Shown: in pieces, positions 36,901 to 48,400 of the stretch
Layout of the letters: each line of letters opens with the position of its first letter
Position numbering within the stretch: the first letter of the stretch is position 1
Assembly: GCA_026874595.1 (NCBI GenBank)
Contig: CM049318.1
Location: 58,624,250 to 58,688,249, forward strand
DNA length: 64,000 bases
Direction: 5' to 3'
Source of the DNA: Sipunculus nudus
Lineage: Eukaryota > Annelida > Sipuncula > Golfingiida > Sipunculidae
The notes under the pieces: model-generated
Database searches by the model: none
Seen by the model: only the letters and a program-made list of their open reading frames with translations
Told to the model about the DNA's origin: nothing
Position numbers and translations under genes: made by a program

Positions 36901-39900
36901 TGTAACTGCTACTTTGTATAGCAAGGTTCTCTGGGTTTGAACACCAGGGTGTGCACGGAGAATTGTAATCAGACCAGGAAGAACATGATAGTGCATTGTG
37001 CATCCAGCTCCAAATTTTAAACATGTGACACTGGCTCTTGTTGGTCTGATAAGACCATTTCTGGTTCAAGGCCAAGAGACAAATGAAAACGAGTGCCCAG
37101 TTGTCATAAGACCAATGCATTTTAAGACCAAGACTGGATGTACAATGCAATACCACGCTCTCATTGGTCTGATTCCATTTCTTTGCTCTGTGTGCCCCCT
37201 GGTGTTAAAAACCAGAGAACTTTGCCAAATAAAGCAGCAGTTACACAAGAGGAGATCTGGGACAAAGCAATGGTTACCTGAGAGGAGATCTGAGATGACT
37301 GCAGTATATAACTGCTGTGTGAGAAGAGAAGCATTAAAGTTAAATCAGGAAATATGTACAAAATTTGTATTGTAATTAGTTGGAAAGTTCCTTAAGGCCT
37401 GGCACAGGTGATAATTGGGTACCTGCTTCCATCATTCAGGCCATGCCAAAAAAAATATTGTTCTATGGATTTGCTGCTCCCAATTTTTAGCGAACCTGTG
37501 AGCTTATGCGATGGTGCGGCAGCGTCCGTCGTGCGTCGTCTGTACGTTAACCATAGTTAAGCTTATGCGATGGTGCGGCGGCGTGCGGCGTGCGTCGTCT
37601 GTACGTTAACCATAGCTATCTCAAAAACAGCAGGAGCTAGCATCACCATTTTTTTTGCAAATTATCAGTCATCCAAAAAACTATATCAGAGTTTGTTTAT
37701 TTTTTTTCTAACTGCATTTTCTTAGATTTTATAGGGAAAAAGCTTAAAAAGCTTTAAAAATCTTCTTCTCCGAAACTGTCCAGCCAAATTGTCCAATATT
37801 TCACAGAAATGATCCCTGGAACAATCTTTCTCAAGTTTGTTCGAATGGTTCCAGTTCAGAGATTTTTGGCTGAGTTACAGGAGGTTGAACTTTATTAACT
37901 GTGCAAAAAAGCATATTAAAATTTAAATCTCAGAAACGGCTGGAGCTATCATCACCAAATTTTATGCCAATGTTGGTCACATAGGTCATATCTGAAATTG
38001 AGGTTTTGGTGGCGCCACCTGCATCGGCCTTTTTTGTATGGGGTCATCAGTGCCTGTATCACACTGAGGGCTACAAAAAACTTCTTCTCTGAAACCATGT
38101 GGCCAAAATGTTAAATATTGCACCGAAATGATCCTAGGGTAGTGCTTTCTCAAGTTTGTTCAAATGGTCTCTTTTCAGTGACTTTTGGCTAAGTTATGGG
38201 AAGCTGAATTTAGTCATAGGCCATAACAGCCCATTTTAAGTCAGTGGCTACAAAGATCTTCTCAAAAACCACTGGGCCAAATTCTTAAATCTTACACATT
38301 AATTATCCTCAGATATTGATAATTCAAGTTTGTTCAAATGGTTTTGGTTCAGTGCTTTTTGGCTGAGTTATGGGAAGCTGAACTTAGCCAGTTTGCTTTA
38401 TCTTGCTGTATGAGTTATAAACCTGCAAAACGTTTTTCAACTGATGCCACTGAAGCCAGTTTGTTTAATATTTAACAAGAATAATCCCTACAATAATTCT
38501 TATAATAATTGTCATTAATGATTCCACATGAATGATTTTTGGCTGAATTTTGGAGATTGAATTGAGTCATTTTACCGTATATGTTAGCAGTGTTATGCTG
38601 TTACATCTAGCCTGGCACCAGTTTATCAGCATCAATTACATCATGCTACTAGACATTTAGATTTCAGGTTATCTTTGGTTAATATTGACAAGAAAGGTTT
38701 TTAAAAGCTTTTAAAAAATTTAGATTTATTATTTAAGTTATTCATCATACCAGGCAATTTTACAATCATGGATATTCCGCTCTCTGTGGCTATATAAAGA
38801 CAACTGTACATGGATTATAAATTATTGGTATCCCTACTCAACTTAATTCAAGAATTTGCCATCAATGAGATATATCTGTATTTTAATTTTGCATCCAGTA
38901 TGCATCCGTAATAATTTTACATATATTCCTGATTTCTTTTTTATAAAAAGTCAGCTGAAAAGCATATTGTATTGAGAAAATAAATTTCAAAGTTATTTCA
39001 AGTAGGGACCACTTTTGTGTACAGATGGCAGCACTTGGTTTACCATTGGCAGATTGCCAGTGCCTTGATGTTGGCCTTTAGCCAAGATGATGTCAGCTCT
39101 ATAAATAGTTTTGGCACAGTGCCAGGATTGGAAGAAATGCAGCCAGGTATAGGTCAAGAGTTCACTCAGTGCAGTAGCTGCATTCTATTTATAGCTTTGG
39201 CAGACTGCTCACTGCATCATATTTGGCACCAAAGTTCCGCCTGAATCTATTTATAGCTTTGGCAGACTGCCAACTGTGTCAGATTATGCAACAGGTCAAG
39301 AGTTCACTCAGTGCAGCCAGGTACAGGTCAAAAGTTCACTCAGTCTAGCCAGGTGCAGGTCAAGAGTTCACTCAGTGCAGTTGCTTGAGGCAGCAATTTG
39401 TCACAGGTCACTGGGGGGCAACTGCCTTACTCACCTAAGCCTTGTCAGCCCAGTGCATCAAACTCTGGGGAAGTTTGACCTGTCAATGCATCTTTGGTGG
39501 TATTCTCATTTACAAGACAGGTGGTACCACCTACATTGACTTTTGCAGTGTATGCGCCTGCTTATTTCTACAGAGGAATTTGATACATCAGCCTAAAATT
39601 GGGCATGTTTATACATATCCGGTAGCTTTATAGTGTACAAGACTGGTGGCGCCACCTACAATAATTTTTGCACAGTGTATTTCCCTGCTCATTTCACAGG
39701 AGGGGTTTGACATATCAGTCTGACATTGGGCATATTTATATATCTCTTCATTGTATATAAGACTTGTGGTGCCAGCTACAATCATTGTTTCCACCAAAAC
39801 AGAGTTTTCAGTTGGACGCGGACGCTGCCGCCATCGCCGCATAGGTTTCCAGACAACTCCTCCATAACCACTGGGCAGAATTTTTTAAAATTCGGAATTA

Positions 39901-42900
39901 TGATCGGTCACATGTGTACTGCTGTGCCCTCATTTTTGGTTGACCTCTGACCTTTCCTCTCTGCCCAGCGTCCATTTGTGCGTCTGTTTCCACACATAAA
40001 CCCACATATTTTGGGAACCGTTAGACTGATCAGGCTAAAAATTTTGCACAAATGTAGCCCTTTTAGAGCTTTATAACATACACTAAAAATGGTGGCGCCA
40101 CCTGCAACCATTTTTGCACAGTATCCACCTGTTCATCTGCCTTGGGATTAAATCACTCATATCTCAGCAGTGGTTTGACTTTTCCACCTGAAATTTTGCA
40201 GGTTTATACATCCTGGACAGCTTTCTCGATTTTATGACAGGTGGCCCCACCTACATTCAGGTTTACTCTGCAGACATCCAAGCTCATATTTCGGAAACAG
40301 TTTGACCAATTGGGCCAAAATTTTGCATGTTTATAGATCTCACATCGCTCTTCATCATAGGCAAAACTGGTAGCGCCACGAAAAACCATTTATGCACAGG
40401 GTCCATCTGTTCAGCTGCCTTGGGATAAAATCACTCATTTCTCAGAAGTAGTTTGACTTATCCACCTGAAATTTTGCAGGTTTATACATCCTGTACAGCT
40501 TTCTCGATTTTATAACAGGTGGCGCCACCTACATTCAGGTTTACTCTGCAGACATCTAAGCTCATATCTCGGGAACCGTTTGACCAATTGGGCCAAAATT
40601 TTGCTTGTGTATAGATCTTACATAGCTCTTCATCATAGGCAAAACTGGTGGTGCTACCTGCAACCACTTATGCATAGTGTCCATCTGTTCATCTGCCTTG
40701 GGATAAAATCACTCATATCTCAGCAGTGGTTTGACTTATCCATCTGAAATTTTGCAGGTTTATACATCCTGGACAGCTGTCTTGATTTTATGACAGGTGG
40801 CGCCACCTACATTCACGTTTACACTGCAGACATCCATGCTAATATGCAACACTCCTCACTCTATTCCCCTTGCCACTTAATCCATGCCTCACTTCACACG
40901 TCCCACTCTGATTTCTGCGGATACACATAGTCGCTTGTCGACTACCCATATTCTAGTTTTAAAATGTCCTAGTCTGAAACTTGCAGGTCCGAAATGTCCA
41001 TTTTGCTATAATAATAATGACTAAGGTAGATATGCAGGACTTAAGAGGATCAATATTAACTTTTAAAAATAAACCTCCATTTATACTCCCAAACTTCGCA
41101 CAGGTTCGCATTAGGCCTGTAGGCCTTGTTATTTCTTGAATCAGTAAAACAATAAATTCTTTGTGTAGCCTCAATGTTTTGAGTTTGTTGCTGAGCTCAT
41201 TTTGTATGTTGTTCACATTTGTTCCAGCAGGTGGCAGGAATGTAGAAGCCCTCAGTGACACAATGTCTTCCAGTAACTCTGATAGTGACAGTGGCAGCGA
41301 ATCAGATGACAGCGGGAACAGTTCTGAAGATGAGGCTGCATCAGTCACAAGAGGTAGTCAGATCTAAATTATTTACCTATAATGAATTTTATTCATCTAT
41401 TTTTAGGTTGAATAAACCACAAGTATAACAAATGTCAGACAAGGGGTCAGTTGTAGAGTCTGATTCCATACAGAAAATTTCATGGTATTATTGAAGAATT
41501 GTTAGTCTGTTAGTTGTCCCTGAGTAGTTCATGGTGTTTTTTACTGATGACATTACTCTGACATCCATTTAATCAAAGAGCCTCCCACAAGTGTGTTGCA
41601 CTCGCAACATGAATATAACCTAATGTTTTGCACTCACGACACATGAGAGTGCCATGTGGACATCATATCCACCTCTCCTAATGGTATGAAACTTGTAAAT
41701 TGACCAAGAAATGCAATGTCTATTTCCCTGTTTCCTCATACACGGCTTGTTGTTGCTTTCCCAAGCACATACTAACCCAGTTTGAAAATGACAGAATGAG
41801 CCATTCAAAATGGTTAAGTTTATGGTAAATGCCGATAATCCTGTCGTACACCTGGTTCCGGATTTAGCATACAAGTCGCACAGTCACAGCAAATATGTCA
41901 GATACATGGTTTGCTAGCCAAGTTAAATAGAATAAGACACCTTTGATAGGTATGTTAAATTCTCACTTCAAGTCCAGAATGATCTTTTAAGACAATAAGT
42001 GCTAAATGACCTTTTGGCACAATAATTTGAGAGAGAGGGAGGGCCGGGAGAGGGCAAGTCCATGTATACCAGTGTAAGTGTAGACACACTTAAGTAGAAA
42101 TACTTGAAAGTCCATCCCAGCTATCTTTTTAAGGGACATAATCAAAAGCAATATTATGTTTGTTCTGTAAAACACTATCAGTTCAGTTTTACTTTATTCA
42201 AAAGTTTCCTGGCAAAACCATCCCGGCACACAGTCTCAGTACCTCACTTAACTGCTTTAGACCTTGTTATGGTTCTGCATGTGAGTAAACATGGTCCACA
42301 GTAGTCGACCAGATGGCCAAAACCCAGAATGCCGAAACCCAGACCGAACCCAAAATGCCGAAGTCCATCTTGCCGAAAAAGAAAATAAATAATAGCAAAT
42401 AATGTGATTACTGCACAGTAAAGTGAGAAGTCCGTTGTCTGTTAAGGTATTTTAACAAAATTTGATACCATCCTCTAATATTTTCAAATAATTAACGGTT
42501 ATTTATTTGGCATGTCGGCAGCTGCACTACTATAATATCGGCATGACAACTCAGTCCCGCTAAGTGTCCCTGGCTATATTAGACCCTCGTTTTGCAGGTA
42601 TAGTCAGGCTAACTGATTTTCATGAAGAAAGTTATATCTTGGGTCACATTTATGCTTCTTTGTGAAATATTTTTTTTTTTAATTTACACATCGTTCTGCA
42701 TATTAGCCAAGATGGCGGTGGTCGCTTGGGGAACTCACGGCAGCGTGGCGACACACGGAAATCGGCAAGTAAACCCGCCAAAAGACACTGGACCCGTAAT
42801 CCCTCATGGAAATACTAGTAGCAAGGAAATCCCCGAGGGTTTTAGACCTCCCCCCTTGATTAAGTAGATTAAATATTAAACCTATCTTACAATACGCTAT

Positions 42901-44811
42901 GATTAATACCGGTATGCATAATTATTCGTATAATTAAAATAGCCAACAGTAAAACCAATACCGTCCCCATTGCTTTGAAAATATAACGAAAATATTTCAG
43001 TTAATTATAGAGAAACTCGGGTCTTTTCAATATTTTAACGGAATTTTATTTCCATAAATCAAAGATTTTTTAAAGTGAAAATTTTAGTGGAAGAATTTCA
43101 AAAGAACCAGACCTATGTGGGTCTAACAAAATTTACTTTGAAGAGAGCGAAGTCCAGTTTTGTTAATTAGTTTGTCAATTATGGGGGCCTCTACCGGGTT
43201 TGCGTAGGCCTCTATTGTTGTAATAACCATGTCCGGCTTTTGATTAGAGTGATGTAGTTGGTCAAGCTAATTGAGCAGAAGCATATAAAAATCACATTTT
43301 CTCCAGTGAATAATCAATTTATACATCAGATTTATGTTTAAATTAATACTTTAATCTGAACCTAATTTTATCTTTATTTCTTTTAATATCTATGATATTT
43401 AATTGCCGTTATTCACATTGTATCGACGAGTTATGTTAATATTGCACAGATATATGAAAGAACAGTGAATACTCCATATAGTGCTTGCGGAATAATTATA
43501 TAACAAACATACACATTTCACAAAGTATGCATCTATAAACATACGAAATCTTAAAAATAATTTTTTTATTCATTGCAGAATATGTATAAGATTTTTATAT
43601 ACCCGTACTCAATTAACTGTGAACTGCTTCGTCACTCTAATCAAACGACACAATTAGTTATTACAAAAACACAAACACAACCGGTAACGGGCCCCCATAA
43701 AAGGCAAGAAAATAAACAGGAGTTCGCTCTCTTTGAAGTAATCTTGTCAGACTTCTCAGTTCTGGTTTTATTACACACGTATATTTTTATGAAATTCTCC
43801 AACCGTTTTTATATATAGAAATATTTTCTGATAGAAATCCGTAAAAATATCAATAAAGACAGAGAATTATCACTGGTAGTTTTTTTGCCTGCAATATTAT
43901 GAACTAGTTATTTAGGCGTGTCATTGATCAACATATGTTAATGGTAACTAAGACCAAATGTAAAAAAAAATGACTGTCATTATGAAAAGAAAGTTCAAAT
44001 GAGAAATGGATGGGTGAATGGATGGTATGTAAGCGCTAGGTTTCCTTGATATTTCGGGTTACGGGTCCAGTGTCGTCCGGCGGGTTTCCTTGCTGATTTC
44101 CGAGTGCCGCTACGCTCCCGTGAGTTCCCCACGCGACCGCCTCCATCGTAGCTAATATGCAATTGAACGATGTGTAAATTAAAAAAAATAGTTCCTAAAG
44201 AAGCATAAATATGACACAAGATTTAACTTTCTTCATGAAAATCAGTTAATCTGACTATACCTGCAAAATGAGGGATTAATAAAGCCAGAGACATTTAGTG
44301 GGACTGGGTTGTCATGCCGACATTATCGTAGTGCCGCTGCCGACATGCCGAATAAATTACCATTAATTATTTGAAAATGTTATGAGGATGGTATCAAATT
44401 TTGTTCAAGTACCTAAACAGACACGTACTTATAACTTTACTGCGCATTAATCACATTATTTGCTATTATTTATTTTCTTTTTCGGCAAGATGGGCTTCGG
44501 CATTTTGGGTATGTGAAAATTTGTTTCGGCATTCTGGGTTTCGGCCATCTGGTCTACATTCATGGTCCACATGTGTCTGTTTACCATAACAAGGCAGAGG
44601 ACTGGAGGAAAAATTAAATCTAATCAGACAGTACTTTGTTAGGTTTTTGCTATTCCTCTATGTCTGTTTGCTTAAAGTTTCACAAGAAATTAGTGGTCTG
44701 GTGATATTGCATCAGGTGAATATTTGTGCATGAATTTCTTGCATAGATTACACACCCTCAAGTACGCAGATGTTTGTGACAGAACTACTTCTTACATGTA
44801 CACTTAGATCA

Positions 44812-44848
<37 letters not shown>

Positions 44849-45441
44849 TGTACTGTGACTTGTCCTAAGGCCGAGTCTATCTCAAGTCCTGCAGAAAACT
44901 GTCACATTTTATGAAACTTAGGTATATATGCAAACTTCTATTAGAATATTACAAAATAATAACACTTTACCAGTGTTTATTGCTATTAACAATTATAGTA
45001 AAAGCATGTGTGGTCTTAAAAATATACATGATACTATGAAATTTCCATTTTATATTGCTTTTTAAGAATATTTTTATTAGACTCAGACTTGGACTTGGAC
45101 TCAGGTTCCAATTGACTGGACCCAGAGAAGATGGGCTTATACCTTGTCCTGAAGGACTCGGACTTGGACTTGAGTGGCCTGAACTTGGACTTGCACTTTG
45201 ACTCAGCTGTTGTGGACTCAAATACATCACTGCTTAAGAGACAGTGACCCTGTCAGCTGGAATGGTTTCGGTAGGAAAATGATGTATTTAGCCAAAATGA
45301 GCAGATAGCTCTGACCATACATACTCTGCCTAATGACCAGTAAGTACCTATGATAATGAGTGACATCTTCCATTTCAGATCCAGTGCCTCCCCAGCCTCC
45401 CCCTCCAGTACAGAATCACAAACCTTTTGCAAGTTTGATAA
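24824..45441 (+). CDS. EAF: ELL-associated factor (EAF), exons 1-6, 3' partial
   Basis: Exons 24824-24920, 28010-28104, 31460-31596, 35684-35844, 41231-41353 and 45379-45441 join in frame for 225 codons. The first three exons carry the EAF N-terminal domain: '[19 protein letters not shown]', DFKPAS, then '[20 protein letters not shown]' and '[19 protein letters not shown]', closely following vertebrate EAF1/EAF2. Exon 4 is a basic Ser/Pro-rich linker, exon 5 an acidic Ser/Asp run ([13 protein letters not shown]), exon 6 a Pro-rich stretch. In other animals EAF binds ELL and stimulates RNA polymerase II elongation in super-elongation complexes. Human EAF1 and EAF2 have about 260-270 residues, so 35-45 residues (the conserved acidic C-terminus) remain for exon(s) not found here. 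ATG context AAGATGG is strong. Confidence 0.9.
24929..25105 (+). repeat. Dispersed repeat copy in EAF intron 1
   Basis: It starts GTGAAACCTGTGTTATGG just 9 bases after the exon 1 donor and matches the family at 17728-17835, so the intron begins almost directly in an interspersed repeat. Confidence 0.6.
25266..25796. repeat. 336-bp spaced direct duplication in EAF intron 1
   Basis: About 195 bases starting AAAAGTCTTCAT at 25266 recur at 25602 with few changes (TCCTCTGAGCAATGAGGCTT, TTCTTTGCATGC and so on). The surrounding text is one repeat family with internal duplication. Confidence 0.85.
28010..28104 (+). CDS. EAF: EAF exon 2
   Basis: Acceptor TTTGTAG, donor GAG|GTAACT. The peptide is '[20 protein letters not shown]' followed by [11 protein letters not shown], aligned with the DFKPAS and 'VTITLPH' region of vertebrate EAFs. 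Confidence 0.9.
28393..29430 (+). repeat. ~1.05-kb dispersed repeat (TTTTTAGCRAACCTGTGAG family), copy 1
   Basis: It is collinear with 37483-38590: the same 5' start, then 'GGCTGGAGCTATCATCACC', GGTGGCGCTACCTGCATC, 'GAGGGCTACAAAGAACTTC' and 'TTTTGGCTGAATT'-like ends. There is no coding frame. Shorter copies lie at 31773-32250 and 32570-32680. It may be a non-autonomous retroelement or MITE; I could not find its exact termini. Confidence 0.75.
31207..31235. repeat. (AT)n microsatellite
   Basis: A GAGA run followed by about 12 AT units. Confidence 0.9.
31270..31380. repeat. Partial copy of the 36885-37290 foldback MITE
   Basis: Blocks CTCTGTGCTCTCATTG, 'GGAACCCAGGAAATCTTGC' and ATACAAAGCAGTGGTT correspond to parts of the inverted-repeat element at 36885-37290. 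Confidence 0.5.
31460..31596 (+). CDS. EAF: EAF exon 3
   Basis: Acceptor TTTATAG, donor AG|GTAATC. The peptide is '[20 protein letters not shown]', [16 protein letters not shown], '[10 protein letters not shown]'. This is the most conserved part of the family, where vertebrates have 'VFKGNKRPYQKDCVLI'. Confidence 0.95.
31773..32250 (+). repeat. Dispersed repeat (TTTTTAGC family), 3'-truncated copy
   Basis: It begins TTTTTAGCGAACCTGTGAGC and follows the 28393 and 37483 copies to about the 'GGAGCCACCT' block. A further fragment, TTTTTAGCTAATCTGTGAGC, starts at about 32571. Confidence 0.7.
33340..34060 (+). repeat. ~136-bp tandem repeat with DR1 sites, EAF intron 3
   Basis: Units contain 'CACATATAGCTCACCTACC', 'GGGGAAGAAGCCTATTGATG' and AGGTCAAAGGTCA. 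The 13-mer is perfect at 33498, 33633, 33770, 33881 and 34018 (spacings 135, 137, 111, 137). The units are diverged but in one orientation. They relate to 20290-20940 in reverse. Confidence 0.8.
35684..35844 (+). CDS. EAF: EAF exon 4
   Basis: Acceptor TTTTCAG, donor G|GTATGC. The peptide runs '[20 protein letters not shown]', then Ser/Pro/Lys-rich residues to MKKTSG. It is the variable linker after the EAF domain. Confidence 0.85.
36568..36606. repeat. Conserved repeat end 'TCAGCTGAGCATCATGGCCC'
   Basis: Related blocks are at about 26513 (TTCAGCCGAGCGTCATGGCC), 27803 (CAGCTGAGCACTGTGACCC) and 35548 (CAGCTGAGCACCATGACC). All sit in EAF introns in the same orientation and mark the 3' side of another interspersed family. 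Confidence 0.6.
36885..37290. mobile_element. Foldback MITE of ~400 bp in EAF intron 4
   Basis: CCAGATCCCCTCTTGTGTAAC near 36886 is inverted near 37239-37260 (GTTACACAAGAGGAGATCTGG). The pairing continues through 'ACCAGGG', 'CAGACCA' and 'GCATTGT.CATCCAG' blocks toward the centre. No gene lies inside; exact termini and target duplication were not resolved. Confidence 0.65.
37483..38590 (+). repeat. ~1.1-kb dispersed repeat (TTTTTAGC family), copy 2
   Basis: This is the longest copy. Near its 5' end a 59-bp segment (GCTTATGCGATGGTGCGGC...GTTAACCATAG) is directly duplicated at 37502 and 37561. The remainder is collinear with 28393-29430. Confidence 0.75.
39140..39385 (+). repeat. Short repeats 'CAGGTCAAGAGTTCACTCAG'
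   Basis: The 20-mer, or a one-base variant, occurs at about 39146, 39293, 39325 and 39357 with short spacers, a small local tandem or near-tandem expansion. Confidence 0.7.
40093..40850 (+). repeat. ~279-bp tandem repeat, three units
   Basis: Units start at 40093, 40373 and 40651 (GCGCCACCTGCAACC and variants). Each contains 'CTGTTCATCTGCCTTGGGAT', 'GAAATTTTGCAGGTTTATAC' and GGTGGCGCCACC or a variant. Weaker related units extend left to about 39600. Confidence 0.85.
41231..41353 (+). CDS. EAF: EAF exon 5 (acidic Ser/Asp exon)
   Basis: The acceptor is CCAGCAG, a tandem NAGNAG site that could add one Ala; the donor is G|GTAGTC. The peptide is '[20 protein letters not shown]' then [17 protein letters not shown], matching the acidic Ser-rich transactivation part of EAF proteins. 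Confidence 0.85.
42301..44560. mobile_element. 2.26-kb foldback (long inverted repeat) element
   Basis: The ends are GTAGTCGACCAGATGGCC and, inverted, AATGTAGACCAGATGGCC. Arms of about 950-975 bp (42301-43274 and 43608-44560) pair almost throughout. Matched blocks include CATCTTGCCGAAAAAGAAAA/TTTTCTTTTTCGGCAAGATG, 'TATGGGGGCC'/'GGCCCCCATA' and 'GAAGAGAGCGAA'. The ~330-bp centre is unpaired. CATGGTCCACA flanks both sides directly (42290-42300, 44561-44571), an 11-bp target duplication. No transposase frame is seen. Long TIRs with a 9-11 bp duplication are typical of Mutator-like or foldback transposons. Confidence 0.85.
44814..44847. repeat. (AT)n microsatellite
   Basis: About 16 AT units. 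Confidence 0.9.
45080..45225. repeat. Degenerate GGACTTGGACTC hexamer-type repeat
   Basis: Repeated 'GACTTGGACT' and 'GACTCGGACTTGGACTTG' blocks form a low-complexity tract. An open frame on the - strand (Ser/Pro-rich) is a by-product of the hexamer. Confidence 0.6.
45379..45441 (+). CDS. EAF: EAF exon 6 (Pro-rich)
   Basis: Acceptor CATTTCAG, donor A|GTAAGT, frame continuous with exon 5. The peptide is [20 protein letters not shown]. The exon ends one base into a codon, so at least one more exon must follow; none was recognised before 64000. Confidence 0.8.
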
Positions 45442-48400
45442 GTAAGTACAAACTTGTACTCTTTACCAGCAAGTGTGACAGGTTAGGCCAGTCTTAAAGA
45501 AAATTCTGTTGGGGGTTTCACGCACCAAAAAATAACATTAAAAAGGTTGGATTTTTTTTTTAAGATTTTGAAATTGGGTTACCCATTTTGTTTTGGTAAC
45601 CCATTCCATGTTTCAGATCACATTGACTCAGAACATTCAACTAAGTGACTCTAACAAGCAATATAATTAAACCAGTGATTGATTGTAACTTAAAGTTGGA
45701 AATAAAGATTCAATTTAAAAAAAAACACATGTTTTATACAGTTTATTCAATAAACCATCAACAGGATAGAAATATTCCTTATATTGCCTAAGGAAGCATA
45801 TATATAGTGGGGTTTTCTTACGTATCAGTACCCACCCCATGTTTGTAACTCTTATGCATGCTGATAAAGTAGCCGCTGGTGTTATTCAGAATTAAAAAGA
45901 GCACTGTAAGACTAAAACATGTGCCCCAACCTGGACAAGCAGATTGTACAAGCTGCTTCCCCTGTGCCTAACAAATTTGTGAAAATGCTGAAAATTAAGA
46001 CTATCTCATGTTTATCCATTTAATTATAAATAAAGTTCATTTGAAGACAAACAAAATTTAAATGTTTTGCCTTTTGATTCCTGTTTGCATGCATTTTTGT
46101 TGTCTCAGTTTAAAATGCAATATATAACACTATATTCTGTGTTTAAAAAAAATCAGTGGTTCAGTGATATTTATTGAAATTGTTGTACCGATTGTTAACA
46201 AGCTTTTCTCTCTGATTTGTCATTCAAAATTTTATGTTATAAAATGAAGTCTATGGAAAATAATTATATCAGCTGGTGGAGTCGGTGTGGACACAGCGGC
46301 TTGTCAGTGTCGAAATTCTAAAAAACTGATAATCCAAATATATTTGATATTTTTGCTAATTTTCAAGATTATAAAAAAAATCTAATCCATAATCGTGTCT
46401 GAAAGTTTATTAATATAAGTTATTATAACTCATAGACTGTGGTGATTATTGCACCTACTTCGTCGAAAGATCACTGGTTCGATGTCACTTCTTTTGAGTG
46501 CATTTGAAAAACGATCTTGCCCCATCAGTGTTGGAGAGGCCAAAATATATCAGAAGAAATAGTATGAGAATGCATACACACTCACCCAACTGCCGATTTA
46601 CACAGGAAATTAAATCGAGGGAATTTGTCACTGTCACAAAATTCGTCAGTGCACAGTGCAGCATTCAAGAATAACCCAGGTTCTCTTGGCTATTCCAACA
46701 CACAAACACACCCCTGTACAGCATCTCTCTACCATATAATACCTGGGGGTTGAAGCAAATCATGGCACCGATGCCTGACATCTGCCGGTGAAGCTGTGAA
46801 TTGGTTACTGTAAATATGTGGTAAAGCCCCATCATTTTGCATGCAACAGGTACACTTGTCTGAAATTGAACACAAAGTGACCAGTATAGTTGAAAAAATA
46901 TATTCAGGATATTTTTTCTGCGAGAAATATTTATAAATCTCATCAATTTCCATAGCTTTTGTCCTGGAAATTTAGGCGATCCATAAATCGTTAGCCCTTA
47001 ATCTGAAACAATCATTCGCCCAATTTGGCCCTGCCCGAAGACAGATGTGAACAATATTAGGGGAAAAAGTTTTTCGGCAGGGCTTTTTCTGTCATATCAT
47101 CAGGAAATTCGCAACAGAGGATTTTTTAAGACTGGCCTTGTTATATTTGATGTAAGCATGTGTGACAGTTTATGGTTATTGTTGTAAGCAAGTGTGACAG
47201 TTAATGATCATTCTTGTAACCAAGTGTAACAGTTTATAATTGATGTTGTAAGCAAATGTGAAAATCTGCATATCACATAAACTGTTTTGTTTGTTTGGAC
47301 TGTGAAACCACTGGAAATGGGCCATGCCACTTGGAAAATTTTAGTATCAGGGTTGTTCAAATGAGCTTACTTACAGATTCCATACCAGTTTTGGGCCTTT
47401 CATTTCCACAAAAGTTAAACCTACACAAAATGACAGCACAGGCCTTAAATGACACGTTACCTTTCATATCAAATTGCTGATCTTCACCTTGTCACATTTT
47501 AGTTAATTGTACAAGCAAAAGGTGGCAGCACAAATAAGAAGGAAATAATTGTTACCATATTGAGCACCAGATGTCACTGCCATACAGGTCTTCCAGGAAG
47601 CCACTAAGTGAGAATGTCAGAGCAGCTCTCTTGGTCTATATGTAAAATATTTCATATAATTTTAACACAGTTTATGCCATTTACAGTGATCATATGCCTT
47701 CCTCTCAGATGGTTCATCAGTTATATAGTTTATGAATAGTGTTGCACTGAGTGTTGCACAATGCTACACTCTGCAAAGTTTGAAAATTATGTGATAGTGC
47801 TATAAAGTATTCAGGATGTCCCGTCCACCCTTCCATCAATCATGGCATTCATCTGACAGTGACACTTTCTTACGCATGTATTGTCTGCAACAGAATACAT
47901 TTGATCTTTCTCAAATTCATACATTTGATTGTTGTCTTTGATGACTTCAGACCTACTGATTAACAGACCTGTCTGAATTCCAATTTCGCTGCCAGAGCCC
48001 AGTCTGTGACTTATTCTATTGCACACAATATCTCAAAGAGAATATGCTTAACAATCTCATATTCACAGGGATCATTAATGCATATCAGGGGTTGTATTAT
48101 TTATTTTGTACCAATCCATTTGAAAGGTGATCATCTATGTGTTATCTACATTAGTAGCTGATAAGCAGTAACAGAGATGGCACAAAAACTAAATATTTAA
48201 CATTTATTAAACATTTTACATTTGAGCCCACATCTATATTTCCTTGGGTTTTTTTTCTTCAATTGCACAATTGGTTTTGATAGTAAAGTCTCACTATTGA
48301 AAACATTCAGTTCCTTTTGCATGCAAAGGTTTATGTAAGATTGCATTTGAGATGGCAGAATCAGTTTTACACTGAACAAAGTGTGACTGAAAGTTTGTTA

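Noticed and set aside
45000-45230. Ser/Pro-rich - strand frame as a coding exon
   Set aside because: It is the translation of a degenerate GGACTTGGACTC repeat.
46440-46520. tRNA gene
   Set aside because: Only a B-box-like GGTTCGATGTC is present; no cloverleaf with acceptor stem could be formed, so at most it is a SINE remnant.
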